A DNA stretch of 62,000 nt from Glandiceps talaboti (taxonomy: Eukaryota > Hemichordata > Enteropneusta > Spengelidae): contig NC_135560.1 of NCBI RefSeq assembly GCF_964340395.1, positions 22,471,675-22,533,674 of the forward strand, in the 5' to 3' direction. This document shows positions 1-60,660 of the stretch, piece by piece (position 1 is the first letter of the stretch; each line of letters opens with the position of its first letter). Position numbers and translations under genes: made by a program. A model generated the notes under the pieces. It did not search any database. It was given only the letters and a program-made list of their open reading frames with translations, and had not been told where the DNA came from.

Positions 1-786
1 GTCATTTCTTGAAGTCTTTTCAGTGAAAGATATGCAGTATTTTAGCAAGCTATTAGAACCCCAGTAACAGAGTACAAGAATATTTGTAAAATTGAGTTTT
101 CTGGCGACAGTATTTGTCAGATCGGCTGGTTTACCAATGGTTATAACCTGGTAACTAGGTACTAGGTATGGGATTGGTAAAACATCATACAAAGGGGGTT
201 AGACTATTATTCACATGTCAAGTACTTTAGCCATTAGTTGGCAACTAATTTTGAAATAATCGAACCGATCTATTTATTACATACGGGAAAAAATTTGATT
301 CCACTTTTAAACATACAGGAGAAATGTACCATTTTTTTGTAGAAAAAGAAAAAAAAAAGAAACCATATAAAATTCCTAGCAAAACCATTTTTATTTCAAC
401 TAAACAGTATTTTTCAAGGTAAAAACTAATTAAATCAATTTAGCTTCAGCATTTCATCATATTTTCTTTCTTGTCCTCTGTCATTGCTATCTGTGCTAAG
501 AAAATCTCTTAAATGGTAAATGATCTCATTTAATTTTCCGGTAGTTACTTAATATTTCCAAGACGTTCAAGGATTCCTTTGACTTTCCAGGAATTTTCGG
601 GAACATACAAATATAGACTGTACGATACTTGTGTCATTCTACCCTCAATGAGAGGGTGCCCTGTCACAGCATACCTTACAGACTAAATATACTACACTAA
701 AACACTGACAAACATGACAAAAGTTAGAGTTTCTGACTGGCTTAAATTTCAAATGTTTGATTAGATTATTTTATAAACTCACTTAC
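1..786. other. Intron or 3' flank left of exon 15
   Basis: AT-rich, no recognisable exon on either strand. If the TAA at 783-785 is the real stop, this is 3' UTR and flank (a minus-strand AATAAA lies at 272-277); if the donor at 785-786 is used, it is intron 15. Confidence 0.5.
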
Positions 787-51148
<50,362 letters not shown>

Positions 51149-52525
51149 ACTTTCAAATCTGTATTTTCGCCGCCCTGTTCACCAACGACTTGTCTGATGT
51201 ATCATCGTCTGTGTTGACTTTCAGCGGCATAGCAAACTTTTCCTTACATCGATCCTGTTGCATGCTCTATCTACTGTCCTGCTATAGCATCTCAATTTTC
51301 ATTGAATGAATCGTGCTTTCGATAATGTAGTTGTTGTATCGTCACACAGAGATCTGATAAACTGAGATGTAACTTACTGGCCAGTGTTTTAGTCAACTGC
51401 AGTCCAAGTGTCTTCTAGATATACAGCTACATGCTTGCTACTACAACTACGCGATGTAAAGCTGAATTTGTTGTCTTACATGTTGACGCTCCTAGATCCT
51501 GGGCACGCTTGACAAACAACTACTGTGAACTGGGGGCAAATCTGTGAGCAGGGAAAGTCGTTCGTTTTCAATGGGACCGATAGTACGCCCCCAGGCGACT
51601 GTCCCATAGATCGAGAGCCGACGTGCCTGGCACAAAAGTAAACTTATGTTCGATGTACATTTTTCCACGTTTCTTGTCTGGCGAAATAAATTGTTGTGCA
51701 ATTTTGGTATTTACATTATACAATGCTATTGCAATTTGAAGTTATTAATTACACATTATTTGTCAGAGGAATCATGGCTATCGTATGGCCGCTCTTCAGT
51801 TAATTAGCCACATGATCTTCAAACTTATTTGGATTCAGAACATTGTCGTTAAAACCACTAGCCTTTTTACGGCAATACTTAACAGATGTATTATTTTTCG
51901 TTGCGTCAGCAGAAAAATTGTACCCTGATGGCTTGTGAGAATGAAATAACATATGTGCTATATTCGGGAATCTAACTTTGTTTTGTTTTCCAACCCACAT
52001 GATGAGAATTATCAACTTACAATTTTATACTATCTTGAATGCAATATTATACAACATGTGAAGTTTTGTATGTGTTCACTATATTAAGAACACTAGCTAC
52101 CCAAACTAAAAGTTGTATGTATGATACATGTTGACAGAAGTAATAATCCCTTACAGGAAGCTTAAAAAAGTGTACAAAGCTTAAACTATAATAATAACGT
52201 TATCAAATATAGAAATGAAAAATGAAATATTCTCATCTTTAAGAAAAATATAAAAGCGCAGACTTCCCCGATCGAGTTTGTCATACTTTGAAGATATTGG
52301 TAAAATGTATAAAAAGATATGAAACAATACTTAATAGTAGAAAATAAACCACAAACATTTACAAATCCTGTATTAGGATATTTAATTGAAAAGTCATTTA
52401 CTTTCATATCATAGAAAGTTTTTTATGAATTACAAAGGTTGAGTAGTTTAACACGGTAAGGATATTGAACTTTTTGTCTGTCCTGACAGCCTCCTCAGAA
52501 TGACAAATTCAATAGTTAGAGTTGA

Positions 52526-52541
52526 CCTCTAGGTGGCGCTA
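52526..52541 (+). promoter_or_regulatory. CTCF-like motif
   Basis: CCTCTAGGTGGCGCTA matches the animal CTCF core closely. It lies between the divergent genes, plus orientation. Confidence 0.5.
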
Positions 52542-53209
52542 TGACCAATTTGTACATTTCATTCAATATACTAGTAATTCGTTTGTGAATTACATGAGAA
52601 GATATATCAGTTTTCTTGAGCACAGTTTCTATTCACTTTTTACTACCCTGGCCCAACTCCTTGGCCCTCGTCACTGCCAAACTTCCGAAGCTGCGAGTTC
52701 TAGCTAACTTGTATATTCTTTTTTTTTCTGTTTGTCTAAATCTGCAGTAACTTTTGATCAGCCGAGGCTAATATTCCTGTCACCTCAGGAAGTATACATA
52801 CTTATTAGTGTTCAGTAAGCTTAAATTTATACCCATGCGCACAATCAGTCAATGCCAGTTTAGGGATAGGTAATACAGTGTAGATTATGTACGTAGATAA
52901 TATTAAAGTGGTTTATTAACCGAAATGTATAAATAATGCTAACAAGAAACAAAAGAGAGAAGAGTAAATGGGGGAGTCAAGAAATAGCTTACAGCTAGTC
53001 TGGCCTGACCCCCGGTATTGTACATTGTGAATGATAACAATAACAGGGTTTAGTCATCAATGGAACTGAAATACATACATAAATGGGAGAAAAACATCAT
53101 CAGGGTGATCACTTACACCGAAAATGATTATTTTATGTTCTTGATATCAGTGGTTTGTGCTGGTGATTGTTATAAATTTTTTAATATCATGCCATAGTAT
53201 CTGGTACTT

Positions 53210-53505
53210 ATTATGCATGTGTGTATATATGTGTGTGTGTGTGTATGTATGTATGTGTGTATGTATGTATGTATGTATGTATGTATGTATGTATGTATGT
53301 ATGTATGTATGTATGTATGTATGTATGTATGTATGTATGTATGTATGTATGTATGTATGTATGTATGTATGTATGTATGTATGTATGTATGTGTGTGTGT
53401 ATGTATGTATGTATGTATGTATGTATGTATGTATGTATGTATGTATGTATGTGTGTATGTGTATGTGTGTGTATGTATGTATGTATGTATGTATGTATGT
53501 ATGTA

Positions 53506-53547
<42 letters not shown>
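53210..53547. repeat. (GTAT)n / (GT)n microsatellite
   Basis: About 340 bases of GTAT units with GT blocks at both ends, in the intergenic region; frames open on both strands are artefacts. Confidence 0.97.
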
Positions 53548-53549
<2 letters not shown>

Positions 53550-54024
53550 ATTTCGTGTTCATCGTAAAGAAATCATTTATAACAACAAGTATTTAATTGG
53601 TATAGTGTGTGCTTATATATGGGCATTACATTGTTTGTTTTTGCATTTTTTTAAAAATCGAAACTGAAACCACACGACCATTCTCAAAACAAATAAAGCG
53701 AATATATACAAAATATATGTTTTTTCTTCAGAAGTACAAAAATCTTAAATCATTTGGTTTTATACATATAAATCTTTGTAATTTAATACTCCAAAATTTA
53801 CATGTAATAATTTTTGTGGATGTCGAGAAGAGAACAAACTCTATCAGATGAATATGATGTACCGTTATGGGGTACATGTTCTCTATTCATTTTATTTGAC
53901 ACAAAAAGAAAATAATGAAAACTGTCACTGTCGTTCTCCATTAGCTTAATTCTCTGTATTTTTTAAAGTGTGAATTATTTCCGTCACGTCATTCGGATCA
54001 TCACGTGGTTGAAAGTCACGTTTT

Positions 54025-54064
54025 CGCACTCTCTCAAATCATAGACGTCTATGTTTGGAGTGCG
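54025..54064. promoter_or_regulatory. 40-bp imperfect palindrome centred on CATAGACGTCTATG
   Basis: The left half (CGCACTC..CAAA.CATAGAC) pairs with the right half (GTCTATG.TTTGGAGTGCG) with four unpaired bases on the left. The centre contains GACGTC. It may be a regulatory palindrome, or the scar of a fold-back element. Confidence 0.5.
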
Positions 54065-54175
54065 ACCCAGTCTTGTTTGAAAACATAGTCTAATATGGTA
54101 ATATTCTATCAATAAAAGCTTTTCACCTATAGATTACAACGGAAATAAATTTGTCATATCTTGCGTCATATTGGA

Positions 54176-54182
54176 TATAAAT
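54176..54182 (+). promoter_or_regulatory. TATA-like box upstream of RIT
   Basis: TATAAAT, followed about 70 bases later by GAG|GTAAGG (donor-like, 54248-54256), which could close a short non-coding first exon. Speculative; the acceptor before the coding exon would have to be the weak TATCTCAG at about 54594-54601. Confidence 0.25.
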
Positions 54183-54395
54183 GATGATACTAGCGTGCAA
54201 CTTGTTTGCTCCTTAATTCATCGGTGTATCAAGTTGAGGAGAGTAGTGAGGTAAGGCATTTCGTTTATTTAACAATGGAAATAAAGAACGTATCCCCAGT
54301 AGTCTTATTTATTTTCATAATTCATTTCTTATGAATGTCTATTTATATCACCATATTGATTTGTCTCTGTCCCCGTGACGCGAAACTAGCTGTAT

Positions 54396-54414
54396 TGACG
54401 TCACAATGACGTCA
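54396..54414. promoter_or_regulatory. Twin CRE palindromes upstream of RIT
   Basis: Two perfect TGACGTCA sites at 54396-54403 and 54407-54414, centres 11 bases apart (about one helical turn), 211-229 bases before the RIT ATG. A further half-site ACGTCA lies at 54433-54438. CREB/ATF-type binding is inferred from the motif. Confidence 0.65.
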
Positions 54415-54460
54415 TATCTATATTTATTCCAGACGTCATCTGTCAAAAACGGGCTTCAAA

Positions 54461-54475
54461 GTGCGCCCTCTAAGG
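54461..54475 (-). promoter_or_regulatory. CTCF-like motif, or a repeat-element terminus
   Basis: The reverse complement, CCTTAGAGGGCGCAC, fits the CTCF core less closely. It also resembles the TGCCCTCTAA end of the MITE-like element at 59471-59641, so either reading is possible. A similar CAGCGCCCTCTAAGG lies at 28769-28783. Confidence 0.35.
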
Positions 54476-54624
54476 CTGACCTTTTCATAAAGGGCGGAGT
54501 TTGCAAACAGTTGCACAAAAGATAGTGAGTAACACAATGCGGCAAAAATAGTAACCACACAAGAATTTTATAAATCTACGCCCTGCAAGCACGTATCTCA
54601 GGTAAACGACGCAAAACACGATTC

Positions 54625-54706
54625 ATGGAGACTCAGCCGACTATTAGGGGAGGAATGAGGGTATACAAGATCGTTTTGCTTGGCCAGGGAGGCGTTGGAA
54701 AAAGCG
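54625..54706 (+). CDS. RIT1: RIT exon 1: start and P-loop
   Basis: Residues 1-27 plus one base, starting [20 protein letters not shown] and ending GKS; donor GCG|GTAAGT. The ATG has TTC before it (T at -3), a weak context. Met11 (54655-54657) is an alternative start that would still keep the G domain. Confidence 0.9.
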
Positions 54707-57700
54707 GTAAGTGTGAGACCGGAGAGTCGACTTGACTATTATTAGTGTGTCGGCATTTAAGATTTGCACTGTTCTGATCGTCTCGGCATCTTCTAGTTCT
54801 ACGTGATTATATTTTGAATCTGTATCTTTTTGTCAATATTTATCAAAATGAGACTTTTTATATTATCACCATTGTAACACAGATTGCAATGTGTTAATGA
54901 GCCCATTGTTATAACGATTGCCTAATAAACAGTAACCCGTTGTGCTTAGATCTTTTGGTATTACTCGAGGTAAACACCAAGCAGAACAATAGAGATGCAC
55001 GCATCTGCGATTATGTCGTCCTCTTTAAAATCTGTGCTGGTACGTTCATTAATATGATAAGTGATTTCCATTTTCACAGCTGTTTCGTTATAAAGACCCT
55101 GTCAGAGTAAACAAAATGAACTTGAAGTAGATGTAACTGTCTTTTTAGGCTGTGTTTATATAACGGAACCAGTAGACACATGATTAGTTTTCATAATTCG
55201 TAGCCAAAATAACGTTTTTATTGTTCCTCTTGGACAATTTTAGTTGTTTTTTGCCGCCAGACAACATTATTCAAACTGTCTTTTGTATTTCCCTTACATC
55301 GCAGCTTGTCATTGCACAAGGATGTGCGGGGTTCACTGAACGATATTTTTTCCAACCAGTGGTGACTCAGAGTTTAGAACGACATCTTTTGTCGTAAACA
55401 TTGTTTATTTTTAGCATCGAGGAAATATCTATTAGGAATGACTGTGTGAACTTAAAATATCGAAATGTATATTTATAAAATGTATTATACAGAATGTGAT
55501 ACCGTGATTTTTCGCAAAAGATTTCAAATTCAAGATAGTGTATATTCCGACTGTTTCTGTACATACATGTCGCTTCATATTGGCGGGGTGCCAACTGTGC
55601 CAGGGTACCAGAAATGAACGTTTTCTTCTAGACAATGGGTGAAGTTTACGAGGTAAACGTATGACGACCTTCACCGTACAGCCTTGCCTTCACCTTGGAG
55701 ACCGTGAAACATTGTACTAGATAATATATCAGCTGTTATTTTGAGATTTGACTAACATGGGTTGTTTTCCAATTGAGTGTAGAATTCTTTGTATGTTAAT
55801 TGTTTTTCAGGTGAAGTTAATGTTTACAGATGATGGGTTTTGTCAACAATGGGTGTGGTCTATGTAGTCAGTACATCTAGGTGAAAAGAATTCGGAGATT
55901 CACACCACACCCAACTTTGGAATCTTATCACCAAATGTCATCTAAAATTCAATCTGATCCATATTATTTTGTTTTTTAACAGCCTTGACGATGCAGTTTG
56001 TTACCCATAGTTTTATTGATTACCATGACCCTACTATAGGTGAGTGACATCACTACAGGAATAAAATTGAAAAAAAAAATTTTTATACAGTAATAACTTG
56101 AATGAGTGAATTTCTTCTAATTAAAAAAGTTATCATTGCTTGATACTGTTACCATGTCGATGAAAGAGCTTTGTACTATTGGTCCTTGAATCCAAATAAC
56201 ATTAATGCATATAAATTTATGAAATGGCAGGTTTTCAGTAAATTGATATTGGATACCTCATCAATTTTCTGGAGTTTTATTACTTACAAGTTTCTCCACA
56301 TAATATTGTATGGTTCTTCCAATAAATCAAATAACTTTGTGTTATAAATTTTATGACTTCTGCATTATGTTGAAATAATTTTAGCTTGCAAAGAAATCAG
56401 CCTTAAAATAGGAGGTGTAATGAAACGCAAATTGTGCTTGTCTATCCATCTAAAATTTAATACATGTGTATTTACAAAACTTGTGTTCACTCATATTAAA
56501 GATTCAATTCTTTGTATTTGCATAGTAACTAGGTATGTGAATGAATGAACTGTCTTGGTTTTTAATGGCTGTGCAATGATTTCTACATCCCTATATATAC
56601 AGTTGTGACATCAGTAGATCTTTCCATTATCACATGTGATGTTTGTACACGTTGTATATATGGGGCATCAGCAGACAACACGCATACATTAACATACATT
56701 GTCATTTGTTCATCTTTCCCCCAGAGGATGCATATCAACAACAAGTCAAGATAGATGGAGAGACTGGATTACTGGATATTCTAGATACAGCTGGACAAGT
56801 AAGAACTATATCTATTTGACTTGCCCTTTATTGCACCCCAACTCCTGTTAATTAAAGTAATGTATGCACCCCATCTCCATCCTCCAAGCAATTTATTTGA
56901 GATAGCTTTCTGTGCACGCATCCCATAATTTCTGCAAGCAATCAATATATGTTTCAGTATATGCTTATTCGCCACCCCAAGTAATGAGTCAATTAATGCA
57001 TTCCCACCTTCATAAATTGTCACCCTATGTGACAATTTACTTTACCTACCTTTCTGTTTACCTATCCTACAACTTCTAGCACTAGCAATTTATTTACTTT
57101 TCATTGCACATTTACCCCCCCCCCCCCACATGAATAGTTTTCTGTGGATCCCATCTCAGTTTTCCATTTCCACTTAGCAATTTATTTAACGTGGCTTTCT
57201 GTGCACCTATCCCACAATTCCTGCCTCACTATGCTTTAGTCACTCTTCTGAGCACTGGGCACCCCCATCCCCACCTCCATTAATTAGGTTTTTTGGTGTG
57301 CATCTCTACCCACATTTTCCACCTCCATCGAGAAATAAATTATTCTTTGCTTTTTGTAACACTTCCACACTGGACTTTACACATGTAATAGAATATGAAA
57401 GCCTGTCAGTTACATCATAGACATAGGGGTTAGGGGTTACATAATGAAAAAAAATTCATATAACATCAGAATTTTTTGAATTTTTTTCCTCCAATTTATG
57501 ATGCAATATGTTGTGAATATGTTAATTGAAGTGAATGCAGACTGCAATAAAGACAAAAATGTGTCTGCATAAGATTGCGTAATTGCAACGGCTATTATTT
57601 CTATCCCACTTACAAGTGTTTACAATACTTGACAATGATTATTGAGTTTTAAATTTAGGCGTGTCCCTTTATCATTGCTATGTTTCTATTGTAGACAGTC

Positions 57701-59949
57701 TAAGAATGCGACTTTCTTACAAAGCTACCCCAACTGTTTTGTTATTTAAATAGTAATATGCCTGTATAGGTTGGTACCTGGTTTGGGTGGGGTCTGTATG
57801 TTCTGTAACAATAAATATGGATTGTTGCTATCTGTAGAGTACTTAGTCAGAACAGGGTGTGAACACCCTTGGTAAATCAATTCTGTGTATAGAATATAAA
57901 CCTATTAATACGTTTTTAGATAATTATGAGTGTTATGCATCATATGTGAGAATGCAAAACAAAACATCTACCCACACAGTAAATGAGCTACTTCCAATTG
58001 GGTTGAGGAGTAAAATCAATTATCAGTGTATGTAATTGTATTTAATCCCACATGTCAGTACAAATGTTAATGAAACACCTACATGATATACCACCCACAT
58101 TGTACACATCACCTCCCCCATCTGTTGCATCACGTCATAATGATTAGCATTATCCTTGCATAGTCATCTCATTATTACATCAGTATTTGTAATGTGGTTC
58201 AAATGTTGTCAACAAATTATCAATACATGTACTATTTAAAACATACTGTAAAACTCCCAGTTTTCGAAAAAAAAGAGATATTGATGTATCCATGGCAACC
58301 TCATTTGTATGCTAAAGATAACTAGACTCCTGGGCATAGGGTGTTGGAACTCTTTTTATGGCAACTCTATCCCTTACAATTGTGTAGGTATCTGTTATTC
58401 GCATGATAGTGGAAAGTAATGTCTTAGTGCAAGGATGCCATTCTTCGAAGTTATAATTTTGCCCATACCTGTTACCTTGGTAATTGGTCTGTGTAAAGAC
58501 TTCAAATCTTATACCTCAGAGACTTCACTGGAAGGGAATTGTTTTTAGTTCATTGTATGTACATACTTGATATCCAGGCAACTGTCAGGGAGATAGAGAA
58601 GATATTTTAATTAACAGATGTTTATATCACATGAAATCTTCCTAATGATCAGTATGTACATATATAGCCATATGTGTTCCTAAATCAGTTTTCTCCCAAA
58701 AACAAACAAACATATTATTATCTTAAAAATGTATAACGATAGCATATATACTTCTATGATTTTCCAAAAAGACACTTAGAATTGAAACTATTATTCCATG
58801 CTGATCCATAATATCATGAGGAGAACCTAGTTAACATTATGGTCCAGGCAGAATTAGCATACTGGGGTATGTGTTGGGATCCAACTTTCAAGTTTAATAT
58901 GCTACATGTTAAGTACTATGCTAAGTACAGTGTTGTAAGTATATTAATTTGCTGCCTTTTTAACCCACAGGCAGAATTCACCGCTATGAGAGATCAGTAC
59001 ATGAGAGGAGGGGAAGGCTTTATTATTTGCTACTCCATCACAGATAGGCGGAGCTTTCAAGAAGCTGCAGAATTCAAAAAATTAATAGAACGTGTTCGCA
59101 AAACAGATGATGTTCCTATTGTACTAGTTGGAAATAAGTATGACCTAGAACATATGAGAAAGGTAAGATTTGACATTATGAAATCAGGTGGGAAAAATAT
59201 AACGAACCAATTAGTCAGCAAATAAGAGAAACTCAAATCTCCCAAAACTATTACCAAGGAATCTAATATATTACCACACAGTTTAACAGTGTGAGGTGGC
59301 CATTTGCAAATGTAGTGAAGGGATAACTTTTCAGATGTTTCCTTCTCTTTTAAAATAAATGCATTGTAATACCCCTCCCCCCCCCCCCATGTTCTTCCTG
59401 ATTTAAACCAAGACTGCATTTAGACTGAGTTTCCTTGAATAAAGTAACAGAACTGTTCAAGACTTATGAGCAGTGTGCCCTCTAAGCCAATGTGACACTC
59501 CACTGATGCACACAATTTCTAGTGACGCACCAAAATTTGGTGTTCCCCTATCTCTTACTATGTGGTGACTCACAAGAAATCAAAGTTTTCATTATTTTGA
59601 CTCACAACAACAAAATTTGGCTAACATTAGAGGGCACACTGATTTTGTGCCAGAAAAATGTGGATTTGCCTTGTACCCATACCTTATATCACTGTCTTCT
59701 CTATCTCTATATCTCCAGGTTACTAAAGAAGAAGGAGAAGCTTTAGCAAGAGAATTTGGTTGCCCTTTCTTTGAAACATCGGCAGCTCTTCGGCATTTTG
59801 TGGACGATGTTTTCCATACACTAGTCCGAGAAATAAGGAGGAAGGAGAAGACAGCACTTCTAGAATTGGAGAAACGGTCAAAAAAGAAGCAAAAGATGCA
59901 GAGAATAAAAGGTATCTTTACACTCAAGAGGAGAAGCAAAAGTCATTAA
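54625..59949 (+). CDS. RIT1: RIT/Ric-type small GTPase, five exons, 211 residues
   Basis: The exons join to 636 bases including the stop. A Ras-superfamily GTPase of the RIT (vertebrate RIT1/RIT2, fly Ric) subfamily: a GTP/GDP switch acting at the plasma membrane upstream of MAPK-type signalling (family knowledge). Motifs: P-loop GQGGVGKS (residues 20-27), effector loop HDPTIEDAY (42-50), DTAGQ (67-71), NKYD (126-129), ETSA (154-157). The string [16 protein letters not shown] is diagnostic of RIT. YQQQ after the effector loop is Ric-like, so it probably represents the single pre-duplication gene. The C-terminus is basic ([21 protein letters not shown]) without a CAAX cysteine, as is usual for RIT. 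Length is close to human RIT1 (219). No breaks seen. Confidence 0.95.
54707..55982 (+). other. RIT intron 1
   Basis: 1.3 kb, phase 1; no repeat or exon recognised. Confidence 0.85.
55983..56039 (+). CDS. RIT1: RIT exon 2: effector loop
   Basis: 57 bases; the first two complete Ala28, then [18 protein letters not shown]. Acceptor TTTAACAG|CC, donor TATAG|GTGAGT, phase 1. Too short for an ORF scan but secured by frame and homology. Confidence 0.95.
56040..56724 (+). other. RIT intron 2
   Basis: 685 bases, phase 1; nothing recognised. Confidence 0.85.
56725..56798 (+). CDS. RIT1: RIT exon 3: switch I end to DTAGQ
   Basis: 74 bases; AG completes Glu47, then [14 protein letters not shown] and [10 protein letters not shown]. 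Acceptor CCCCCAG|AG, donor CAA|GTAAGA, phase 0. Gln71 is the catalytic residue equivalent to Ras Gln61. Confidence 0.96.
56799..58970 (+). other. RIT intron 3
   Basis: 2.2 kb, phase 0. The first 500 bases are a degenerate repeat (see 56830-57340); the rest is AT-rich without recognisable features. Confidence 0.85.
56830..57340. repeat. Degenerate tandem repeat, about 90-100 bp period
   Basis: GCAATTTATTT occurs at about 56888, 57085 and 57177, and GCTTTCTGTGCAC followed by ATCCCA.AATT.CTGC recurs at 56906 and 57193. Units are diverged, so the copy number is uncertain (about five). Confidence 0.6.
58971..59162 (+). CDS. RIT1: RIT exon 4: switch II to NKxD
   Basis: 64 codons, acceptor CCCACAG|GCA, donor AAG|GTAAGA, phase 0. 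Starts [17 protein letters not shown] and includes [10 protein letters not shown] and [10 protein letters not shown]. An upstream in-frame ATG at 58839 is intronic and is not the start. Confidence 0.97.
59163..59718 (+). other. RIT intron 4
   Basis: 556 bases, phase 0; contains a C run (59376-59388) and the MITE-like element at 59471-59641. Confidence 0.85.
59471..59641. mobile_element. 171-bp MITE-like element in RIT intron 4
   Basis: CAGTGTGCCCTCTAA at the left (59471-59485) is inverted perfectly at the right (TTAGAGGGCACACTG, 59627-59641), and CCAA/TTGG extends the pairing. The interior has no coding potential. Flanks CTTATGAG and ATTTTGTG agree at 5 of 8 positions, a weak hint of an 8-bp hAT-type target duplication. 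Confidence 0.75.
59719..59949 (+). CDS. RIT1: RIT exon 5: SAK motif and basic tail
   Basis: 76 codons and TAA (59947-59949). Acceptor TCTCCAG|GTT. Starts [20 protein letters not shown] and ends LKRRSKSH. The tail is amphipathic and basic, suited to acidic phospholipids and possibly calmodulin (known for RIT2/Ric; inference here). Confidence 0.97.
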   Translation, partial: VTKEEGEALAREFGCPFFETSAALRHFVDDVFHTLVREIRRKEKTALLELEKRSKKKQKMQRIKGIFTLKRRSKSH

Positions 59950-60660
59950 TGAAACAACAAATACTTACTCAGTAACTTTGGACAATTTACTTACAACTTT
60001 TCGTCAAGATTTTTTCCAGCCAGCCAACTTCATATTTATTTTTTAAAAAACAGTATATTCTGGATGGTTAGAAACTCAAAGACTTTGTGGATGTTGAGAA
60101 ATTTGAAATTTTCAGGTCTGGTACCTTTGTATAAACTGTGGAAATAATACATGTTGAAGTGCACTTTAAATGGACAAGATTAATAAGTTTGTTTATTGAG
60201 ACGCCAAGGATAACTCACATGGTGATGCTATTGTCTTGTATCTCGGTGAAAGGTGAAAGGTCATATGAAGTTATTTCTTACCCTTGCTGGCTGATGTAAT
60301 ATGTTACTTGTCATGTGATGGTCATATGATAATCATGTGATCTAAGATCTGGTGTGATCCACACTATGTCAGATGTACAGACTGTTGACAGTTGTACTTA
60401 GTCATGGTTGGACATGTCTCTTCCTCGTCATTGATCGTCACATGATAGTCATATGATCTCAGGTTAGCTTTGTATGATCAAGAGGACATCTGATGTACAC
60501 ATACATGTATCCAGAGAATTAAGAGCTGGGACTAAGAAATGACTGATGACACTTGGAATAGTGAAATACCTAGTAATGATCTGATACCACAGTTTTGATT
60601 TCTTGGTACAACTCTGCACTTTATAAATTATGAAAATAAAAACATATTGGAGGTCATTGT
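59950..60660 (+). other. RIT1: RIT 3' UTR (probable extent)
   Basis: Follows TAA at 59947-59949. An AATAAA at 60635-60640 is a candidate polyadenylation signal. Contains TCATGTGA/TCACATGA motifs at 60311, 60333 and 60438 within two loosely similar blocks. Confidence 0.5.

Larger units (their letters stand above)
51149..54624. promoter_or_regulatory. Shared upstream region between the divergent PDZD2-like and RIT genes
   Basis: 3.5 kb between the two ATG codons, transcribed away in both directions. It should contain both promoters and 5' UTRs. Visible elements are a CTCF-like motif, a TGTA microsatellite, a 40-bp palindrome, a TATA-like box and twin CREs, listed separately. No coding exon is recognised in it. 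The CG content rises near 51.5 kb and again from 54.0 to 54.7 kb, next to each gene. Confidence 0.65.

Noticed and set aside
58839-58970. Upstream extension of RIT exon 4 starting at an ATG at 58839
   Set aside because: The acceptor CCCACAG at 58964-58970 and the exact continuation of DTAGQ from exon 3 show these bases are intron.
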